Source: Actinomycetes bacterium (GTDB lineage Bacteria; Actinomycetota; Acidimicrobiia; Acidimicrobiales; Acidimicrobiaceae). Taken from it: a stretch of 8,129 nucleotides of DNA. Below are positions 1-5,780 of the stretch, in pieces. Below the pieces are notes generated by a model, which saw nothing but the letters and a program-made list of their open reading frames with translations, was not told the origin of the DNA and did no database searches. The translations under genes and the position numbers were made by a program. Within the stretch, counting starts at the first letter, position 1, and every line of letters begins with the position of its first letter. The stretch is from the NCBI GenBank assembly GCA_021833085.1, contig JAKBGL010000049.1, positions 1-8,129 on the forward strand, in the 5' to 3' direction.

Positions 1-25
1 CCGACTCACATGACCTCAACTTTTC

Positions 26-60
26 GAACCGCCCGGTGCGGACCCGCATGCCGGGTGGTG
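26..60 (+). ncRNA. Group II intron domain V (catalytic hairpin)
   Basis: A 35-nt hairpin. The lower stem has nine pairs (28-36 with 51-59), there is a two-base bulge T49-G50 on the 3' side, then four pairs (37-40 with 45-48) and a four-base loop 41-44. The layout of lower stem, 2-nt bulge and short capped upper stem is diagnostic of domain V. The catalytic triad appears to be C30-G31-C32 paired to G55-T56-G57 with a central G.U wobble, the CGC version rather than AGC. This is read directly from the sequence; the metal-binding role of the triad and bulge is family knowledge. Confidence 0.85.
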
Positions 61-61
61 T

Positions 62-96
62 GGCAGGGGTGCAGCCGTCAGGCTGCCCCCTATGCC
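62..96 (+). ncRNA. Group II intron domain VI with bulged branch-point A92
   Basis: The basal stem GGCA (62-65) pairs with TGCC (93-96). Bases 66-69 pair with 87-90 and 71-76 with 81-86, with T70 bulged and a GTCA loop at 77-80. T91-A92 stays unpaired on the 3' side, so A92 is the expected nucleophile for lariat formation, 7 nt upstream of the proposed 3' end at T99. Position of the A and length of the domain both fit the family. Confidence 0.8.
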
Positions 97-99
97 GAT

Positions 100-206
100 C
101 ACCTAAGACCATCCGACTGGCAGTTAGTTGTATCCCCTTGATATAGCGCGTACGTAGATAGTATGAGGTACTTAATGGTTTCAAGAAAAAGATGCCGAAA
201 TCTGGG
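100..206. other. Spacer between intron 3' end and MFS gene stop; no gene seen
   Basis: If the intron ends at T99, this 107-base stretch is its 3' exon and also the 3' flank of the minus-strand MFS gene that stops at 207. I found no convincing hairpin with a T tract to end that gene, no tRNA-like fold and no ORF with a ribosome binding site. The element's target is therefore unknown. Confidence 0.4.
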
Positions 207-1967
207 TTAGGATTCGACCTCATCTAAGGCCACTTGGGGAACTAGCTCAGTTTCTCCGACTAGAGCACCTTGATAGTGGAACTTTCCACCTCGTAGCCAA
301 GAGGCAACGGTTCCAACTATCGCTGCGCCGAAGGCAAAGTCGAGAGCGTCTCTCAACCCACTTTGAAATGCAGGGGCAATAAGATGAGGAAAGAAAGACC
401 GGCCCGTTAGATAGGCTACCTTTGTTGTGGACATATGCGCGAGCGTCGGCCCAAGGAGTGTTTTGATTGGGTTAAAACCTAAAAACGCCGCAAAGAGGCT
501 TCCTACCGGCGGCAGAGAAGCTGCAAAGTGGGCCGCCTTTGTTGGTATGCCTTGTTGAACCAGCCCAGAAAATAACGCATGTGGTAGAGACACGGAAAGT
601 CCTACGATTATTAGAGAGAAGAAAATACCTATTGAGAGTACTTGGGCTGAGTTCTGGAATGTGATCAGCATTCCGGCTCCGGCACCCCTTTGATTGGGTG
701 GTAGTGAGTTCATAATCCCAGCTTGGTTCGGTGCAGAGAAAAGTCCTCCAGCGAGTCCATTGACAGCGATAATGAGAGCAAACGTGATGTAGTTAAAGTT
801 AATCGGGAGGAACTGTAGTGCAAGATACGTTAGTCCCTGAATCAAAATACCTAAGGTCGCAAATGGCCGGGCTCCGAAGCGATCTGAAAGCTTGCCAGCC
901 AATGGACCAGAGGCAAGGAACCCAACAGTGAGGGGAATGAGATAGATGCCAGCCCAAAGGGGTGTTTGAGCGAAGGGGTATCCATGTTCTGGAAGCCAGA
1001 TTCCTTGAAGCCAAACAATGAGAATAAACTGTAACCCGCCGCGTCCTAGTGCACCTAAAAGTGTAGCTATATTGCCGGCCGCAAATGCTCTTATACGAAA
1101 TAGCTGAAGGCGAAACATTGGCGAGGGAGTCTTGGTTTCATAAACTCCGAAGCCGATCAGAGTTAGTACTCCACCAACTATTGCAGCAACCACTCCAGGG
1201 TTACTCCACCCCATTGTGGCGTGTCCATAGGGGAGTATCCCATATGTAATGCCTACCATCACGGAGATCAAGCCGGCGGCAAAAAGTAGATTGCCTATCC
1301 AGTCGATCTTTGCAGGCGTACGTATCCCTGTATCTCGTAGTTTGAGATATGCCCAGATAGTTCCAAATATACCAAAGGGGACTGAAACCAAAAAGACGAG
1401 TCTCCAAGAGACGGGAGCTAGTAATCCACCAAGGATAAGGCCTATGAATGACCCCGCCATCATCGCTATTGAGTTAATCCCTAAAGCCGTACCTCGCTCG
1501 TTGGAAGGAAACGCATCTGTAATGATAGCTGTGGAGTTGGCGAATAAAAATGCGGCGCCGATGCCTTGAAAGATGCGCATAATAATTATGTACAGGGCCG
1601 CGGATGTACCATGCATCCAAGTGATGGAGAGCAGTATCGAAAAAACGGTAAAAACAGCAAATCCCATGTTATACATTCGTACTCGCCCGAATATGTCGCC
1701 GACTCGACCGAGACTTACGACTAGCACCGCGGTGACGATCAAAAATCCCATGAGCATCCATAGTAGATAGGTGGAGTTGGAGGGAGTGAGCGGATTAACT
1801 CCGATGCCTCTGAAGATGTCGGGCAGAGATATCAATACGATGGATCCATTGATCGTCGCCATCAAAATTCCTATCGTAGTATTTGAGAGAGCTATCCACT
1901 TGTAATTCGGATGGCTGTTAAGAAATTCGGCGCTGCCTTCGTCTGAACCTTTAAGTCTTGTTCGCAT
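207..1967 (-). CDS. MFS transporter, DHA2 (EmrB/QacA-like) 14-helix drug:H+ antiporter family
   Basis: A 586-residue integral membrane protein, likely a proton-driven exporter of drugs or other small hydrophobic compounds; the substrate cannot be read. Helix 1 starts near residue 24 and contains SIVLISLPD (42-50), the place of the DHA2 LDxTIVNVALP signature. Motif A is [12 protein letters not shown] (87-98) and a half-motif [12 protein letters not shown], follows at 358-368, marking the two homologous halves. Helix 5 has a motif C-like [11 protein letters not shown] (171-181), in which the usual Pro is Leu, followed by [13 protein letters not shown] (187-199). A long segment at about 460-535, between the last two helices, makes it larger than typical 450-530-residue relatives. 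AGGAAGG at 1972-1978 supports the ATG at 1967. The spacer upstream holds a perfect palindrome that may be a regulator site. Confidence 0.9.
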   Translation of the reverse strand: MRTRLKGSDEGSAEFLNSHPNYKWIALSNTTIGILMATINGSIVLISLPDIFRGIGVNPLTPSNSTYLLWMLMGFLIVTAVLVVSLGRVGDIFGRVRMYNMGFAVFTVFSILLSITWMHGTSAALYIIIMRIFQGIGAAFLFANSTAIITDAFPSNERGTALGINSIAMMAGSFIGLILGGLLAPVSWRLVFLVSVPFGIFGTIWAYLKLRDTGIRTPAKIDWIGNLLFAAGLISVMVGITYGILPYGHATMGWSNPGVVAAIVGGVLTLIGFGVYETKTPSPMFRLQLFRIRAFAAGNIATLLGALGRGGLQFILIVWLQGIWLPEHGYPFAQTPLWAGIYLIPLTVGFLASGPLAGKLSDRFGARPFATLGILIQGLTYLALQFLPINFNYITFALIIAVNGLAGGLFSAPNQAGIMNSLPPNQRGAGAGMLITFQNSAQVLSIGIFFSLIIVGLSVSLPHALFSGLVQQGIPTKAAHFAASLPPVGSLFAAFLGFNPIKTLLGPTLAHMSTTKVAYLTGRSFFPHLIAPAFQSGLRDALDFAFGAAIVGTVASWLRGGKFHYQGALVGETELVPQVALDEVES

Positions 1968-1971
1968 GAGG

Positions 1972-1978
1972 CCTTCCT
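1972..1978 (-). promoter_or_regulatory. Ribosome binding site of the first MFS gene
   Basis: The minus strand reads AGGAAGG, four bases before the ATG at 1965-1967. It is purine-rich and slightly close, and it fixes this start, since no nearer alternative has such a site. Confidence 0.6.
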
Positions 1979-2030
1979 AATTTGAAGTTTTCTAGGTGTT
2001 CGTGCTTCACAGTGGTAGAACGAAGCGTAT

Positions 2031-2044
2031 CTTTTCCGGAAAAG
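2031..2044. promoter_or_regulatory. Perfect 14-bp palindrome, candidate operator of the first MFS gene
   Basis: CTTTTCCGGAAAAG equals its own reverse complement and has no central spacer. It lies 64 bp upstream of the MFS start codon. The AT-rich stretch just beyond it (2049-2070) has several -10-like hexamers on the minus strand, and a TTGTCA (5 of 6 to the -35 consensus) lies further upstream near 2075-2080, though no pair is well spaced. A palindrome at about the transcription start is where a repressor of a drug-efflux gene would bind. No regulator gene is next to it in this window, so the assignment is inference. Confidence 0.4.
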
Positions 2045-2112
2045 GTTGTATAGTACAAGTATATAGTGCTATTTCTGACAAGCGTCGAATATGTGTCGAT
2101 TGTCACTCAAAT

Positions 2113-2133
2113 AGAATTGGCAACGCCAATTCT
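2113..2133 (-). terminator. Hairpin downstream of the S51 peptidase gene, probable terminator
   Basis: AGAATTGGC (2113-2121) and GCCAATTCT (2125-2133) pair over nine bases around a three-base loop. The stem starts 24 bases after the minus-strand stop codon at 2158. On that strand it is followed by only a short T run (TATTTG), so termination may be weak. It also separates the peptidase gene from the promoter region of the next minus-strand gene, which argues against the two being one operon. Confidence 0.5.
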
Positions 2134-2157
2134 TATTCTCTTCTTGAAGAGTTATCC

Positions 2158-2889
2158 CTAAAGAGTAATGTGCTCAGGCTCAATCCGATCTTCGTATACG
2201 GCGTCTCCTTGACGGTAGACGTGGTAGGCACTTTTTCCTGGAATCTCAGTTATAGCCTTTAGGAGAGTTGCGCCCTTGTAGTGTAAACCGACTCCATCTT
2301 CTGTAGCGTAACCATCGGGAAGTGTACCTTGTTTAATGAGAGCTTGAAACGTTGGTCGGCGCTGGCTCTCTGAGTCGTAGTGGACTCCATTGGATAATGG
2401 TATAAATCCTAGACCGTTAGTGACTGGCTGAAGTTCAGGGCCGAAAGAGTCGGTGGTACCACCGATGTGCCAGCAGATAGAACCAGCCGAAACTCCACCA
2501 AGAACTACGCCGATTTGCCAAGCTGTGTGAAGGATCTTTGGAAGGTTATGCAGCTGCCACAGGGCTAATAGGTTAGCGACGCTCCCACCGCCTACCCATA
2601 TGACATCAGAGTCGAGAAGGTACCGAGAGGCATCGGCAACGCTGGGCATGGGGAAAAGTGAGAAGTGTCTAGTCTCGGTTTTGGCTACGCGACCAGCCTC
2701 GCTTAGCATGGCCTGGAGAGACCTGTCATCCCCGTTGGCAGTATTAATGAACGTTATTATCGGTGATTTGTTATTTGGATCGGAAACCTCAATCGCATAG
2801 TTGATCAGTGACCCGAACTCCAGCTCGGTGTAACTACCCCTTTTGAGTCCACCAGAGGTGGCGATGATCGTAGGTTCGGCGGCCGCCAT
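2158..2889 (-). CDS. S51-family serine peptidase (peptidase E / aspartyl dipeptidase-like)
   Basis: A 243-residue soluble protein with no signal peptide, so probably cytoplasmic. The S51 fold is class-I glutaminase-like and its members include alpha-aspartyl dipeptidase and cyanophycinase. The nucleophile elbow is GGVSAGS (131-137), with S134 as the catalytic Ser. The GGGS loop (100-103) precedes it, and the GGTTDSFG segment (143-150) and HYDSE (170-174) follow. H170 lies 36 residues after the Ser, close to the spacing in Salmonella PepE (Ser120-His157). D147 is a possible third member, but its spacing (+13) is not identical to PepE (+15). The length fits PepE (about 230) and is shorter than cyanophycinases. 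The gene is divergent from the second MFS gene and has a near-consensus promoter that appears to give a leaderless mRNA. Cleavage of Asp-X dipeptides is the likeliest activity but is not proven. Confidence 0.85.
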   Translation of the reverse strand: MAAAEPTIIATSGGLKRGSYTELEFGSLINYAIEVSDPNNKSPIITFINTANGDDRSLQAMLSEAGRVAKTETRHFSLFPMPSVADASRYLLDSDVIWVGGGSVANLLALWQLHNLPKILHTAWQIGVVLGGVSAGSICWHIGGTTDSFGPELQPVTNGLGFIPLSNGVHYDSESQRRPTFQALIKQGTLPDGYATEDGVGLHYKGATLLKAITEIPGKSAYHVYRQGDAVYEDRIEPEHITL

Positions 2890-2895
2890 CGATCT

Positions 2896-2924
2896 ATTAT
2901 ACCTCTCTAGAGATCGCCTTCCAA
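2896..2924 (-). promoter_or_regulatory. Promoter of the S51 peptidase gene, leaderless type
   Basis: On the minus strand a -35 box TTGGAA (2919-2924, 4 of 6) and a perfect -10 box TATAAT (2896-2901) are separated by exactly 17 bp. Only six bases lie between the -10 box and the ATG at 2887-2889, so transcription should begin at or within a base or two of the start codon. The GAGAGG just upstream lies in the spacer and would not be in the mRNA. Confidence 0.7.
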
Positions 2925-3034
2925 GGATCTATACTAAAAGAACGCCTTACTTTTCTACAGCTAACGCATTTTTGGCTGAATTGATGGGTAATCTAAACTG
3001 TTGGGAATTCTAATGCTTCATCATTGGTTGACTA

Positions 3035-4627
3035 ATGCAAGTATTATTCCCACCTGAGGATGTCTCAGACCGTTCCGTTTTGGGGATAACACAAGTCGGT
3101 AATCGATCAAAGTTGAGAGGAACTTTCGCGTTGGTTAGAACTATTAAAGAACATAAGGGTCTGATACTCCTGTTGGCATGCGTCGGGCAGTTCATGGTTA
3201 TTCTTGACGTCTCTATCGTCAACGTAGCTTTGCCTGACATGAAGAGTTCTCTGGGTTTTACAGATTCCGAGCTTCAGTGGGTCTTGAACGCCTACACCCT
3301 ATCCTTCGCTGGTCTTTTGCTGTTAGGAGGAAGGATCGCTGATATTTTTGGACGTCGTAAGGTGTTTATGATTGGGCTTGGAGTCTTTACGCTTGCTTCA
3401 ATGTTGGGGGCAGTTTCGACGGACCGTAGCGTTTTGATCTTCGCACGAGCCGTCCAAGGTCTAGGCGCGGCAATCCTATCTCCGGCTACCTTGACGATCA
3501 TAACTACTACTTTCTCTGAAGGGAAAGAGAGGGCCAAGGCACTCGGGGTATGGAGTGCGGTAGCGGGCGCCGGTGGGGCAGCAGGCGCACTACTTGGTGG
3601 CGTTCTAACTGACCTGTTGAACTGGCGTTGGATCTTTCTAATCAACATTCCAATCGGCGTCGGCGCTGCTTTTCTAACGTTCCTATATCTGTCCGAGCTG
3701 AAGCGAAAGTCAGATAAGAAGGTTGCACTGGACGTTCTTGGTTCAGTACTCATCACTTTTTCAGTGACGGCGCTTGTATACGCTTTGGTAGAAGGTGGAA
3801 GTTTTGGCTGGACTAACAGTAGAACCCTTTTGTCCTTTTCCCTATCGGGAGCGTCTCTAGTATACTTCTTGATTCATGAAGGCAAGGTGGCGACTAATCC
3901 AATCGTGCCTCTGGGATTACTTCGATTGAGGCAACTTTCGGTCTCAAACATCACGATGTTCTTTGTGGGCGGTTCTGTCTTTGCGAGCTGGTACTTTCTG
4001 TCGTTGTTTATGCAGCAGATCTTGGGGTACAGCCCGTTGAAGGCAGGGCTGGCCTTTGTGCCTCAGACGCTGGCTATCGTGGTTGGTGCTCAAATCTCAT
4101 CTCGTTTGGTTGGAAAGATCGGTGTTAGACCTCTGATTGTTGTTGGACCTATCATCTCCGCGGTCGGACTCATGTTGTTTCATGGTATCTCTATCCATAG
4201 CACCTATCTTGGTTCTCTTTTTCTACCGAGCGTACTTACGACACTCGGAGTTGGACTTGCCTTTACTCCGCTAGCCGTGGCGGCAACCTCTGGTGTGCAT
4301 CGAAGTCAGGCAGGACTTGCTTCCGGCCTGCTCAATACCGCAAGGCAGCTTGGGGGCGCAGTGGGGTTGGCTGGACTTAGCTCGGTTGCTCTATCCTTTA
4401 CAACCTCAGATACGAAAACCCTTATAGCTCAGGGAAGGTATGGTCTCCATGAAGCTGCTCTTGTGGCGGCTTCTGCTGGATATGCGAGATCTATGGAGAT
4501 CTCTGCTGTGATAGCGTTGGTCGCCGCAGCCTTTGGTGCCACTTTGGGCGGAAGGCAAAGGCGCATGGCTAACTCTAGTGATGAAGCTATGGCTGTGGAC
4601 ACCAACCTTGGAATAGAAGGTGTTTAG
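3035..4627 (+). CDS. MFS transporter, DHA2 (EmrB/QacA) family, 14-helix multidrug efflux type
   Basis: A 530-residue membrane exporter, probably proton-coupled drug efflux; the substrate is unknown. The signatures are textbook: LDVSIVNVALP in helix 1 (57-67), motif A GGRIADIFGRRK (98-109), a helix 5 motif C-like GAAGALLGG (181-189) and NWRWIFLINIPIG (196-208). The C-terminal 30 residues are polar. The start is uncertain. The ATG at 3035 has no visible ribosome site and adds 32 polar residues before helix 1. A TTG at 3131 has AGAGG ten bases upstream and gives a 498-residue protein beginning just before helix 1, the usual family layout; I think it at least equally likely. A weak promoter (TTGGCT 2972-2977, 16 bp, TAAACT 2994-2999) might serve it. 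It shares only family features with the other MFS gene and is not a recent duplicate. Confidence 0.9.
   Translation: MQVLFPPEDVSDRSVLGITQVGNRSKLRGTFALVRTIKEHKGLILLLACVGQFMVILDVSIVNVALPDMKSSLGFTDSELQWVLNAYTLSFAGLLLLGGRIADIFGRRKVFMIGLGVFTLASMLGAVSTDRSVLIFARAVQGLGAAILSPATLTIITTTFSEGKERAKALGVWSAVAGAGGAAGALLGGVLTDLLNWRWIFLINIPIGVGAAFLTFLYLSELKRKSDKKVALDVLGSVLITFSVTALVYALVEGGSFGWTNSRTLLSFSLSGASLVYFLIHEGKVATNPIVPLGLLRLRQLSVSNITMFFVGGSVFASWYFLSLFMQQILGYSPLKAGLAFVPQTLAIVVGAQISSRLVGKIGVRPLIVVGPIISAVGLMLFHGISIHSTYLGSLFLPSVLTTLGVGLAFTPLAVAATSGVHRSQAGLASGLLNTARQLGGAVGLAGLSSVALSFTTSDTKTLIAQGRYGLHEAALVAASAGYARSMEISAVIALVAAAFGATLGGRQRRMANSSDEAMAVDTNLGIEGV
3116..3120 (+). promoter_or_regulatory. Possible ribosome binding site for an internal TTG start of the second MFS gene
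   Basis: AGAGG, followed by ten bases and an in-frame TTG at 3131-3133 (codon 33 of the longer reading). The ATG at 3035 lacks any such site. If used, the mature protein starts about ten residues before helix 1. Confidence 0.4.
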
Positions 4628-4739
4628 GAGCACTTCAAGGTCCAAGGGGATAGTGCATGTATTTGTGAATCGTCACCGTTAGTGTTGGATCAGTAGTAAC
4701 CCGTGCTTTGCCACTGCGTTAGTAACCTTGATGGAGACT

Positions 4740-4787
4740 AGAGCTAACTATGGCTATAGTGTGATATCATTATTGGCTAGCTTTTTT
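4740..4787 (+). terminator. Weak stem-loop with T6 tract between the MFS gene and pheA
   Basis: Bases 4742-4746 (AGCTA) pair with 4778-4782. After one mismatch, 4748-4750 pair with 4774-4776 (one G.T). A run of six T (4782-4787) follows directly. The loop is large (23 bases) and the stem has few G-C pairs, so it is a marginal terminator. It could end MFS transcripts, or act as an attenuator, because its right arm can also pair downstream (4814-4820). Confidence 0.3.
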
Positions 4788-4820
4788 GACACGTGTTCGG
4801 CCTAAGACTCTGGGCTAGCC
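4775..4820 (+). promoter_or_regulatory. pheA leader: inverted repeat GGCTAGC/GCTAGCC around a consensus -35 box
   Basis: GGCTAGC (4775-4781) and GCTAGCC (4814-4820) form a 7-bp inverted repeat. Between them is a perfect TTGACA (4786-4791). At the standard 17-bp distance, however, the sequence is TCTGGG (4809-4814), a poor -10 box. TATAGT (4755-4760) is a better -10 box but lacks a well-placed -35. The transcription start is thus unresolved. The repeat could be an operator pair, or an RNA stem ending 27 bases before the ATG. Confidence 0.35.
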
Positions 4821-4835
4821 TTGATGACGTCTGAT

Positions 4836-4841
4836 GGGGAG
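4836..4841 (+). promoter_or_regulatory. Ribosome binding site choosing the pheA start
   Basis: GGGGAG, six bases before the ATG at 4848. The in-frame TTG (4821) and ATG (4824) upstream have no such site, so 4848 is preferred. Confidence 0.6.
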
Positions 4842-4847
4842 TTAATC

Positions 4848-5774
4848 ATGAGAGAAGATACGTTGATCTGTTTTTTGGGGCCGTTGGGAACCTCAGACCA
4901 CAGGGCTATTGAGCTATTCTCTGGTATTGGTGACTACGTCCCCTTGCCGATGACATCGATCTCCGAGATAGTACAAACCGTCAATAACACCCCAGGTTGC
5001 TTGGGTGTGGTGCCGCTTGAGAACTCAACCGATGGAGAGCTAACTACGATTTCAGACAAGTTGATATTTGATGCTACTGACATACGAATTCAGCAAGAGT
5101 GTGTACTCGCTGAAGTTATAAGCGCGTACGGTCTTAGTGATATCTCGGTGGCCACCACGGTCGTTTCTCATCCTCAAATTTTGGAACTTTGTTCTCGTTT
5201 TATTAGAGAGAGGGGGCTAAATACTAGACATGCAACGTCTACCTCGGAGGCGTGTCGAATAGTAGGACGCGAGCGCGATGTTACATTGATCGCTCTAGCT
5301 CCTCCAGCAGTAGGTGGTCGCCTCGGTCTGGCGGCCTATGACGATACGGTTCTGGACGTTCCTGAGATACGGACTCGATACGTGCTGATAGGTCAGACAA
5401 TAGCAGCAGCTAGTGGATTTGATAAGTCTGTTTTTGTCGTGACTCCGGCTTTTGATGCCGTCGGAGCGCTCTCTGGCGTGCTGTCTTCGTTTACGAAGCA
5501 CTCCGTCAACATGTTGTCGATCCTCTCTCGTCCACTACAGACCAAGATCGGTTTACACAGCTTTTATATCACATGTGAGGGTCATATACGCGATCGGGCC
5601 CTTAGGGACACCGTAGAAAGTCTGTTGGAAGCGGGGCACTCTGTAAAACACTTGGGTTCTTTCCCTCGTTGGAAAGGAGCTGAGGTGACTACGCCGTTTG
5701 CTACTTTACCGCTTGGCTCTATTGAGCCAGATGACTTGAAAAAGAAGACCGTTGCGGACCTCTTAGGAGTTTAA
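4848..5774 (+). CDS. pheA: Prephenate dehydratase (phenylalanine branch)
   Basis: A cytoplasmic enzyme that decarboxylates and dehydrates prephenate to phenylpyruvate, the precursor of Phe. With the ATG at 4848 it has 308 residues, normal for a monofunctional PDT-ACT protein; there is no chorismate mutase domain. The PDT domain shows GPLGT (11-15), PLENSTDG (56-63), SHPQILELC (107-115) and RTRY (175-178). T176-R177 match the catalytic Thr-Arg of the TRF motif, with Tyr for Phe. The N-terminal motif is GTSD rather than the usual GTFS. A C-terminal ACT domain (about 193-275) has GAL (206-208), but LSRP (226-229) stands where the family has ESRP, a Phe-contact motif, so feedback control may differ. 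Upstream in-frame TTG 4821 and ATG 4824 are alternatives. It is followed by tyrA after 6 bp. Confidence 0.9.
   Translation: MREDTLICFLGPLGTSDHRAIELFSGIGDYVPLPMTSISEIVQTVNNTPGCLGVVPLENSTDGELTTISDKLIFDATDIRIQQECVLAEVISAYGLSDISVATTVVSHPQILELCSRFIRERGLNTRHATSTSEACRIVGRERDVTLIALAPPAVGGRLGLAAYDDTVLDVPEIRTRYVLIGQTIAAASGFDKSVFVVTPAFDAVGALSGVLSSFTKHSVNMLSILSRPLQTKIGLHSFYITCEGHIRDRALRDTVESLLEAGHSVKHLGSFPRWKGAEVTTPFATLPLGSIEPDDLKKKTVADLLGV
5765..5769 (+). promoter_or_regulatory. tyrA ribosome binding site inside the end of pheA
   Basis: AGGAG lies in the last codons of pheA, eleven bases before the tyrA ATG at 5781. Ribosomes finishing pheA at 5774 would pass over it, which suggests translational coupling of the two genes. 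Confidence 0.5.
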
Positions 5775-5780
5775 CCGGCT

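Larger units (their letters stand above)
1..99 (+). mobile_element. 3' end of a group II intron (domains V and VI); body lies outside the window
   Basis: This is the ribozyme end of a self-splicing retroelement. Its domains I-IV and any reverse transcriptase would lie to the left of the window. Bases 26-60 fold into a typical domain V and 62-96 into domain VI. The inferred 3' splice site is after T99: the element ends in CCGAT, matching the AY rule for intron 3' ends, and the bulged A92 is 7 nt before it, the usual branch-point distance. The 3' exon would begin at C100. Sequence around this boundary also resembles, from memory, 3' ends of bacterial introns found downstream of their RT gene. 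Both domains are intact, so nothing here suggests decay, but whether the whole intron is complete cannot be seen. The exact class was not determined. Confidence 0.85.

Noticed and set aside
2049..2067. TATAGT direct repeat (2049-2054 and 2062-2067) as regulatory iterons
   Set aside because: Only two short AT-rich copies; better explained by promoter-like AT content.
1996..2262. An 88-codon plus-strand ORF across the spacer and the end of the peptidase gene
   Set aside because: It overlaps the real peptidase gene, has no ribosome site, runs through the palindrome and terminator hairpin, and resembles no family.
3292..3756. Minus-strand ORF of 154 codons inside the second MFS gene
   Set aside because: It is opposite a frame with clear MFS motifs; its Pro/Arg/Ser-rich translation is typical of an antisense shadow.
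4657..4668. Tiny ATG-TAT-TTG-TGA reading frame after AGGGGA as a Tyr leader peptide
   Set aside because: Only three codons with one Tyr; too little for codon-based attenuation and easily chance.
4628..4847. T-box riboswitch before pheA
   Set aside because: No T-box consensus or specifier-loop layout is visible in the leader.
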